Assembly (NCBI GenBank): GCA_041557595.1
Contig: JBFFGE010000242.1
Location: forward strand, 1 to 5,502
Direction of reading: 5' to 3'
Length of the DNA stretch: 5,502 nt
From: JAOTYV01 sp041557595
GTDB taxonomy: Bacteria; Pseudomonadota; Alphaproteobacteria; UBA8366
Below the pieces are notes generated by a model. The model made no database searches, was not told where the DNA came from, and saw only the letters and a list, made by a program, of their open reading frames with translations. Below are positions 1-4,709 of the stretch, piece after piece. Position numbers and translations under genes: made by a program. Positions within the stretch are counted from its first letter, which is position 1; each line of letters begins with the position of its first letter.

Positions 1-27
1 ATCCTCGGCATCATCGCGGGCCTGTGA
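1..27 (+). CDS. Possible C-terminal end of a plus-strand gene (partial)
   Basis: Reading the plus strand from base 1 gives I-L-G-I-I-A-G-L followed by a TGA stop at 25-27. The run is hydrophobic and could be the end of a membrane protein such as a permease. It would converge on the amidase that ends at 69, leaving 41 bases between the two genes. Eight codons are too few to assign a family, and an open frame this short can arise by chance. No clear terminator hairpin is visible in the 28-68 gap. Confidence 0.3.
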   Translation: MLGIIAGL

Positions 28-68
28 GCGTGAGGCAAGTATCCGGCAAATTGCATTTCTGTTCAGGG

Positions 69-1409
69 TTATGCCGCCATCATCCACCGGGCGATGGCGG
101 TTAATTCCGTATCCTGTCCGTGAAAGCCCATGAGCTGCACGCCGAGCGGCATTCCGTCGACGGCCAGGAGGGGAAGGCTATAGGCGGGACCGCCGACAAT
201 CGACCAGGGCAGCAGGAATTTCCGGCTGCCGGTTTCTTCCAGGCCTTTCGGCGCGGCGCCCGATGCCGCCAGCGTGACATACCCGTCCGCCATTTCGGAG
301 AGCGAGTTGACCCGATGGCGCAGCGCGTCCCGCTTCGCCACGGCGCTGAGGAACGCGTCCGGCGACATGCCGGTAATGCGGTCCATGCGGTCGGCGATGA
401 AATCGCTGAGCTGCCCGGTTTCGCGATAGCCGAGGAATGGCCAGCGCGCTTCGTAGGCGGTGACGTCCCAGCCGAATTGCTCGACCTCAGTGAGCATGGT
501 TTCCAGCGCCGCAATACCGTCATCCGAACTCTTGTCGAGGATTTCCACGCCGGCTTTCCCGAGCATGGCGACGTACTTTTCGAAGGCGGATTTCGTCGCG
601 CGGTCGATTTCGGCCCAGGCCACCGTGTCGAGCCGGATCAGTCGTTCCGGCATCCTCGCTTTGGGCAGCGCGCTGTCGCCCGGGAAGCAAGGGCGGTCGC
701 CGTTTCCGCCGGCAGCGACCGAGATGAAATGCGCGGCCGCCCAGGCGTCTTCCAGCGTGCCGGCCATGGTGCCGAGATGATCGTGGCTCGGCGAGATAGG
801 ATGGATTCCGCCCAAATTGAGCGCGCCGTGACTGGGCTTGAAACCGACATTGGCGCAATAGGACGCGGGCCGCAGCACCGAGCCGCCGGTTTGCGTCCCG
901 AGCGCAAGCGGCACCATACCGCTGCCGACCGCCGCGGCCGATCCGCTGGACGAGCCTCCGGGGGTGCGGCTCTCGTCATAGGGGTTGCAGGTCGGACCCG
1001 GCACCCCGAAGGCGAATTCCGTGGTGACCGTCTTTCCCAGGATCACCGCGCCGCCGGCCCGTAAGGCCTGGACGCAGGCGGCGTCGCGCCGGCCCTGCCA
1101 ATCCTTGAAGAGGGGGCTGCCCATCTGGGTGGGGAAGTCCTTGGTTTCAATGATGTCTTTGATGCCGATGGGGCAACCGTCGAGGGGCGACAGGACGCGA
1201 TTGCGTTTGTACCGTTCGGTCGCGGTGTCTGCCGCTTGCCGTGCCGCCCCGACATCGAGACAGACGAAGGCTTTCAGCGTCGCCTCGCGGGCGTCGAGAA
1301 CCTCCAGGCATCTTTCCAGGAACGCGCGCGGCGTGTCGCCGCCGTCAAGAAAGGCCGGAACCGCCGTCGTGAAACAGGGCAGGGACTGGCCGCCGGGCCG
1401 GTAGGTCAT
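69..1409 (-). CDS. Amidase, amidase-signature (AS) family, stand-alone type
   Basis: This 446-aa enzyme hydrolyses carboxamide or related C-N bonds; the substrate cannot be told from the sequence. The Ser-cisSer-Lys triad of the AS family is visible: Lys84 in G-I-K-D, the cis-serine Ser153 in the G-G-S-S-S-G-S glycine/serine loop, and the nucleophile Ser177 in T-Q-T-G-G-S-V-L-R-P-A-S. The 24-residue spacing between the two serines is standard. The C-terminal part ends with the usual G-G-P-A-Y-S-L-P-L and P-L-G-V-Q-L-M-G segments, so the enzyme appears complete and of normal length. The open frame extends 38 codons upstream, but that extension overlaps the preceding amidase in another frame and does not look like AS sequence. 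The ATG at 1409 is preceded by GGAAGGA ten bases upstream and is preferred. There is no signal peptide, so it is probably cytoplasmic. It is the last gene of the operon, 22 bases after the AtzE-like amidase. Confidence 0.92.
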   Translation of the reverse strand: MTYRPGGQSLPCFTTAVPAFLDGGDTPRAFLERCLEVLDAREATLKAFVCLDVGAARQAADTATERYKRNRVLSPLDGCPIGIKDIIETKDFPTQMGSPLFKDWQGRRDAACVQALRAGGAVILGKTVTTEFAFGVPGPTCNPYDESRTPGGSSSGSAAAVGSGMVPLALGTQTGGSVLRPASYCANVGFKPSHGALNLGGIHPISPSHDHLGTMAGTLEDAWAAAHFISVAAGGNGDRPCFPGDSALPKARMPERLIRLDTVAWAEIDRATKSAFEKYVAMLGKAGVEILDKSSDDGIAALETMLTEVEQFGWDVTAYEARWPFLGYRETGQLSDFIADRMDRITGMSPDAFLSAVAKRDALRHRVNSLSEMADGYVTLAASGAAPKGLEETGSRKFLLPWSIVGGPAYSLPLLAVDGMPLGVQLMGFHGQDTELTAIARWMMAA

Positions 1410-1419
1410 GGTTCCGATA

Positions 1420-1426
1420 TCCTTCC
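1420..1426 (-). promoter_or_regulatory. Ribosome binding site deciding the start of the downstream amidase
   Basis: On the minus strand the sequence reads GGAAGGA, ten bases before the ATG at 1409. It lies within the 22-base gap after the stop of the preceding amidase. It supports the 446-residue start over the longer open frame that begins inside the upstream gene. Confidence 0.6.
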
Positions 1427-1431
1427 GAAAA

Positions 1432-2841
1432 TTAGAGGACGGGGCACTGGAGGTGCCAGTCGGTCGCGTCCTGATAGGCGGCGCCCATTGCGAAAAGCTG
1501 GGCCTCGCCGAACGGGCGGCCAACCAGCTGGCAGGCGACCGGCAGATTTCCGTCAGTGAACCCGCAGGGCACGCTCAGCGACGGCAGACCCAGATAGTTG
1601 ATCGGCCGGGTGAACATCGTCATGCGCGCGACCAGGGCGGGGACGCTATCGGAACCGTCGAAGCCGGATTCGTCGATCCTCGGCACCGGCATGGGAATGG
1701 TCGGCGTGTGCAGGATATCGGCCTTGGTGAACACGCGATCGATGAAGTCGGCGAGATAGCGCCGCCGCAGGCTGAGCGCCTCGATATAGCGCGTGGCCGG
1801 CAGATGAAAACCGGCTTCGATGCGCGTCGCGGTGTGGTGGCCGTAATCCTGCGGCCGCTGGCGCATCCATTTGGCGTGTATGGTCGCCGCCTCGGTCTTG
1901 GAGATGGCGTCGCCGAGCCGGAACATCGGTTCGAGATCCGGCACCTCCACCTCGACGATTTCGGCGCCGAGACCGCGCAACACGTCGACGCTGTCGCGCA
2001 GAACCGCGGCGACGGTCTCATCGATGTCGTCATAAAACACGTTTACCGGAATGGCGACACGCAGGCCCTCGATTCCGCGCTCGATGGCGGCGGCATAGTC
2101 CGGCACCGGCTCGTCGGCGGTGGTCGGATCGTTCGGGTCCGTGCCGGCGATGACCTGGGTCAGCAGCGCGCAATCGCGCACCGTGCGGGCGAGCGGTCCC
2201 ATTGTATCGTTCGACCAGGCGCGGGGCATCGCGCCGTAACGGCTGATCCGTCCGTAGGTCGGTTTCAACCCGACCACCCCGCACAGCGCGGCCGGCAGCC
2301 GCACCGAGCCGCCGGTGTCCGACCCCATGGCGCCAAAGACGAAGCGCGCCGCGGTCGCCGCGCCGGAACCGCTCGACGAGCCGCCGGTGATGTGATCCCG
2401 GTTCCACGGGTTCCGGCAATCGCCGAAATGTTCGTTGTGGCCGGTCGGGCCGGCGGCGAATTCCGACATGTTGAGTCCCGCGACGTAAAGCGCGCCGGCG
2501 GCCTCCAGTTTTTCGAGGACGGTCGCGGTGATATCGGGCACGTAATTGCGCCGGATCGTGGACCCGCAGGTCGAGATGTGGCCGCGCCGGTAATACATGT
2601 CCTTGTGCGCCAAGGGCACGCCGTGCAGCGGTCCCATTGCGTCGCCGCGTTCGCGCGCCGCATCGGCCGCTTTTGCGGATTCCAGGGCTTCCGCCCGTTC
2701 CAGATTGATGATGCTGTTGATTTGCCCTTCATGCGCCTCAATGCGGTCAAGGCACGCTTTGGTCACGTCGACCGACGATACGGCGCCGTCGCGGATCGCG
2801 GCGGCGACCTCGGTCAGGCTCATCAAGGCGGGATCGGTCAT
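1432..2841 (-). CDS. GatA/AtzE-like amidase, amidase-signature family
   Basis: This is a complete 469-aa AS-family hydrolase, normal length for the family. The catalytic residues are Lys80 in H-K-D, cis-Ser155 in G-G-S-S-S-G-S-G, and nucleophile Ser179 in S-D-T-G-G-S-V-R-L-P-A, with the expected 24-residue serine spacing. The conserved C-terminal segment L-G-L-P-S-L-S-V-P-C-G followed by L-P-V-A-C-Q-L-V-G-R-P-F is intact (about residues 417-444). The start at 2841 overlaps the stop of the small upstream gene by 4 bases (ATGA), and GGAG lies five bases before the ATG, which suggests translational coupling. Because the small partner resembles GatC/AtzG and no GatB is present, I read this as a catabolic two-component amidase like AtzE (1-carboxybiuret hydrolase) rather than a tRNA amidotransferase subunit. 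The exact substrate is unknown. It is only distantly related to the downstream amidase, judging by their different nucleophile motifs, so the two are unlikely to be a recent duplication. Confidence 0.93.
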   Translation of the reverse strand: MTDPALMSLTEVAAAIRDGAVSSVDVTKACLDRIEAHEGQINSIINLERAEALESAKAADAARERGDAMGPLHGVPLAHKDMYYRRGHISTCGSTIRRNYVPDITATVLEKLEAAGALYVAGLNMSEFAAGPTGHNEHFGDCRNPWNRDHITGGSSSGSGAATAARFVFGAMGSDTGGSVRLPAALCGVVGLKPTYGRISRYGAMPRAWSNDTMGPLARTVRDCALLTQVIAGTDPNDPTTADEPVPDYAAAIERGIEGLRVAIPVNVFYDDIDETVAAVLRDSVDVLRGLGAEIVEVEVPDLEPMFRLGDAISKTEAATIHAKWMRQRPQDYGHHTATRIEAGFHLPATRYIEALSLRRRYLADFIDRVFTKADILHTPTIPMPVPRIDESGFDGSDSVPALVARMTMFTRPINYLGLPSLSVPCGFTDGNLPVACQLVGRPFGEAQLFAMGAAYQDATDWHLQCPVL

Positions 2842-3056
2842 GGCGTCTCCGCCCCCTTGGGTTTCTCGACCCGCAGCAACCGGGCGTGCGAGGCGGGCTC
2901 GTCGTCGAACTCCATCTCCAGCGCGGCGTCCAGCACGGTGTCGTTGATTGCGGCGACTTCGCTGGTCAATTCCTCGGCGCGTTCATCGGTGATTTCGAGC
3001 CTTTGCAGCGCCGACGCCTGTTGCAGGATCAGTTCGGACGTGACCTTCGCCTTCAT
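2838..3056 (-). CDS. GatC/AtzG-like small subunit of an amidase
   Basis: This 72-aa protein is encoded directly before the AtzE-like amidase, and its TGA overlaps the amidase ATG. It has a helical, charged core with the pattern A-L-Q-R-L-E-I-T-D-E-R-A-E-E-L (about residues 16-30), then V-A-A-I-N-D-T-V-L-D-A-A-L, then F-D-D-E-P-A-S-H-A-R-L-L (about residues 50-61). This follows the layout of GatC and of the small AtzG-type partners of catabolic amidases: two helices, then an acidic-proline segment that would wrap along the amidase. From family knowledge such subunits stabilise or activate the AS enzyme; that role here is inferred. The ATG at 3056 is preferred because GGGAG lies six bases upstream. 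A longer frame from a TTG at 3092 would place that ribosome site inside the gene. It is the first gene of the operon. A simple coiled-coil-like hypothetical protein is the alternative. Confidence 0.75.
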   Translation of the reverse strand: MKAKVTSELILQQASALQRLEITDERAEELTSEVAAINDTVLDAALEMEFDDEPASHARLLRVEKPKGAETP

Positions 3057-3059
3057 GTG

Positions 3060-3067
3060 CTTCTCCC
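3060..3067 (-). promoter_or_regulatory. Ribosome binding site deciding the start of the small subunit
   Basis: The minus strand reads GGGAGAAG here, with GGGAG six bases before the ATG at 3056. The in-frame TTG at 3092 would put this site inside the coding region, so the shorter 72-residue product is favoured. Confidence 0.6.
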
Positions 3068-3091
3068 GTCTCGATTCTCGGTGCAATGACA

Positions 3092-3120
3092 ACTGTCGAT
3101 TTCTTTGGACGCTATGTCAA
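3092..3120 (-). promoter_or_regulatory. Candidate promoter of the amidase operon
   Basis: On the minus strand a perfect TTGACA lies at 3120-3115. A hexamer GACAGT follows after 17 bases (3097-3092) and matches the TATAAT consensus at only three positions. The start codon of the first operon gene is 35 bases further on, a reasonable leader length. A short GACA-GT-TGTC inverted repeat overlaps the -10 position and could be an operator half-site pair, but a 4-base arm is weak evidence. The -35 match is good and the -10 match is poor. Confidence 0.35.
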
Positions 3121-3335
3121 AAAACGCGGTCATTCGGCCTTACGTGTTCCGGCTAGTCCGACGGGATAGGCTATCGCAGACGGACGAAGGCCTTCGGCGT
3201 CGTTGCCGGGAGCGCGGTCGTGGCGTTTTCTCCTATCCGGAAGGCGGTGAGCTTTAGCGAGAACCGCGATATCCCGGAGGCCGGAAGATCAATCGAATTC
3301 GCCAATGGACCAGGCGGTTGGGCGCTGCGTCGCGC

Positions 3336-3485
3336 ATGGCGCCGCCAATGGAAGCGACCCTGGCGGTCGTGCTGTTCGCCCTGGTCATCTTCGGCAGCCT
3401 GACCGACGCCGACGCGCATATCAAAGACGCCGTTGCCGATTTGATCGGCAGTTTCAACGAAACCGTGGTCGCGCTCCTGCAATAA
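3336..3485 (+). CDS. Small hydrophobic protein of unknown function
   Basis: This is a 49-codon open frame, opposite in strand to every complete gene here and lying in the gap between the amidase operon and the amidohydrolase. I do not recognise it. The product begins M-A-P-P-M-E, then has a hydrophobic stretch L-A-V-V-L-F-A-L-V-I-F-G (about residues 9-20) that could be a short membrane anchor or signal segment. A soluble-looking amphipathic tail rich in D, A and V follows and ends in V-A-L-L-Q. Third codon positions are strongly G/C-rich (mostly GCC, GTC, CTG, GAC, ATC), as expected for a real gene in this genome. The weak points are its short length and the lack of a convincing ribosome site before either the ATG at 3336 or the in-frame ATG at 3348. 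It ends 38 bases before the convergent amidohydrolase stop. No terminator was found. Confidence 0.42.
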   Translation: MAPPMEATLAVVLFALVIFGSLTDADAHIKDAVADLIGSFNETVVALLQ

Positions 3486-3523
3486 GGCTACCCGATGGCA
3501 TCCGCCGGATTACGGTGGCCCGA

Positions 3524-4669
3524 TTACGACGGTATGAACCCGTACAGCTTGGCGGCATTTTCGCAGACCACCTTGTGGCGTTTCGCCGCCGGCAGGTCGC
3601 CGAGCTCCTGTTTGATGAAATCCTGCGAATCCGGCCAGACGCCGTCCGGGTGCGGGAAGTCCGATCCCCACATGACGTTGTCTTCGCCGAGCTGATCCAG
3701 CAGCAGGATGCCGACCCGGTCGCTCTGATAGGTCGCCTTGCATTGCCGGTGCCAGTATTCGGACGGTTTCATTTTCAGGGTGAGGTCCTTGAACTGGTCG
3801 GTCCATTCCAGGTCCATGTGCTGCAGCACATACGGGATCCAGCCGATGCCGCTTTCCCCGATGACGATTTTCAGCTTCGGATAGGCTTCCAGCACGCCGC
3901 CATAGATGATTTCCATCAGCACCTGCGACATCGCCATCTGGAAGCCGGTGATGTGCACCGCGAAGGCCTGGCGCGCCTGCATCGGCTCCATCGACTCATA
4001 GTCGGGCCGTTTGGTGCCGATGGTGTGGAAATGCACGGGCAGGCCGGCTTCCTCGGCCACCGCCCACAGCGGGTACCAATGGGGATCGTAGAGCGCCTTC
4101 ATGTCATGGGTGCGTGAAACCTCGATGCCGCGGCAGCCGCCGCGTTTGGCCACGCGCTCCACTTCGGCGAGCGCGGCGTCCATATCGTGATTGGGAATCG
4201 ACGCCATGCCCGCATAGCGTTCCGGGTGGGTCTTGCAGAACCCGTCGAGCCATTCGTTATAAATGCGCATGACTTCGATCGCCGCTTCCGGGTCCTCGAG
4301 CCGCTGCGACGTGCCCAGGATGCCGTATAGCACCTCGGCCTGGACGCCGTCGCGGTCCTGGTCCTTCAGGCGCAAATCCGGGTCGGTGAGGCGGCGAATG
4401 CCCTTCTTGCCGTCGCTGTAGAGGCCGGTCTCGGCCATCCGGTCGGACCGATGGATGACGCCCGGCACGTATTCGCGCCCGGCCGATCCCATGCCGTTCA
4501 CGAGGCCGAACATAGCGCCTTTCTTGGAGACCCAGGTTGGGCCTTTCTCGCCGTCGGTGACGTAGGGCATGCGGTCCTTCATCGCGGCCGATGCGTTCGA
4601 GGTGAACAGGTCGGGCGGCATCCAGATGAGGTCGATGTGACAATCCGCGGAAATGCACTTGTAGTCCAT
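3524..4669 (-). CDS. Metal-dependent amidohydrolase, ACMSD-like amidohydrolase-2 family
   Basis: This is a complete 381-aa TIM-barrel hydrolase or decarboxylase of the family containing aminocarboxymuconate-semialdehyde decarboxylase (amidohydrolase-2). The N-terminal metal motif is I-S-A-D-C-H with Asp9 and His11, that is D-x-H in place of the usual H-x-H. Other likely site residues are His213 and His215 in P-V-H-F-H, Glu272 in G-E-S-G-I-G-W-I-P where ACMSD has a second histidine, and Asp337 in M-W-G-S-D-F-P-H-P-D-G, the conserved end-of-barrel aspartate. The G-E-S-G-I-G-W-I-P and W-G-S-D-F-P-H motifs are typical of a large, mostly uncharacterised branch. The ATG at 4669 is preceded by GGGAGGGA seven bases upstream, a strong ribosome site. 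There is no signal peptide. From family knowledge it would act on a carboxylated or ring substrate by decarboxylation or C-C/C-N hydrolysis; the reaction cannot be fixed. It follows the dehydrogenase fragment in the same direction. Confidence 0.9.
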   Translation of the reverse strand: MDYKCISADCHIDLIWMPPDLFTSNASAAMKDRMPYVTDGEKGPTWVSKKGAMFGLVNGMGSAGREYVPGVIHRSDRMAETGLYSDGKKGIRRLTDPDLRLKDQDRDGVQAEVLYGILGTSQRLEDPEAAIEVMRIYNEWLDGFCKTHPERYAGMASIPNHDMDAALAEVERVAKRGGCRGIEVSRTHDMKALYDPHWYPLWAVAEEAGLPVHFHTIGTKRPDYESMEPMQARQAFAVHITGFQMAMSQVLMEIIYGGVLEAYPKLKIVIGESGIGWIPYVLQHMDLEWTDQFKDLTLKMKPSEYWHRQCKATYQSDRVGILLLDQLGEDNVMWGSDFPHPDGVWPDSQDFIKQELGDLPAAKRHKVVCENAAKLYGFIPS

Positions 4670-4676
4670 GCTCGTT

Positions 4677-4684
4677 CCCTCCCG
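4677..4684 (-). promoter_or_regulatory. Strong ribosome binding site of the amidohydrolase
   Basis: The minus strand reads GGGAGGGA, seven bases before the ATG at 4669. It is the best Shine-Dalgarno match in the window and supports this start. Confidence 0.6.
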
Positions 4685-4709
4685 GCGTTGTGGGCAAGTT
4701 TGTCCGGAC

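Larger units (their letters stand above)
3057..3523. other. Intergenic gap between the amidase operon and the amidohydrolase
   Basis: About 470 bases separate the start of the small amidase subunit from the end of the amidohydrolase. The left part holds the candidate operon promoter. The right part holds the small plus-strand frame at 3336-3485. Between them, 3121-3335 contains no convincing gene. A perfect 12-base palindrome, CGAAGGCCTTCG, lies at 3185-3196, but it has no loop or T-run and does not look like a terminator. The gap suggests that the amidohydrolase and the amidase operon are separate transcription units, although read-through cannot be excluded. Confidence 0.6.

Noticed and set aside
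120..1064. A 314-codon plus-strand open frame
   Set aside because: It is antisense to the well-supported amidase at 69-1409, and the translation shows no recognisable domain.
1410..1523. A 38-residue N-terminal extension of the last amidase
   Set aside because: It overlaps the end of the preceding amidase in another frame, has no AS-family character, and the internal ATG at 1409 has a good ribosome site.
1432..3056. GatCAB glutamyl-tRNA amidotransferase genes
   Set aside because: The GatA-like and GatC-like pair could suggest it, but no GatB is present, and an adjacent second amidase and amidohydrolase fit a catabolic role better.
1408..3156. A 582-codon open frame on the plus strand
   Set aside because: It is antisense to the AtzE-like amidase and its small subunit, both of which have clear catalytic or family motifs. 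Its product is Arg/Gly/His-rich without domains, as expected for a shadow frame in GC-rich DNA.
3185..3196. CGAAGGCCTTCG palindrome considered as a terminator
   Set aside because: It has no loop when paired as a hairpin and no T-run on either strand.
3171..3482. A 103-codon minus-strand open frame in the intergenic gap
   Set aside because: No ribosome site or family motif was seen, and the opposite-strand frame at 3336-3485 has better codon positions and a more protein-like product.
3305..4117. A 270-codon plus-strand open frame running into the amidohydrolase
   Set aside because: It is antisense to the conserved amidohydrolase, its composition is typical of a shadow frame, and it overlaps the more gene-like 49-codon frame in a different phase.
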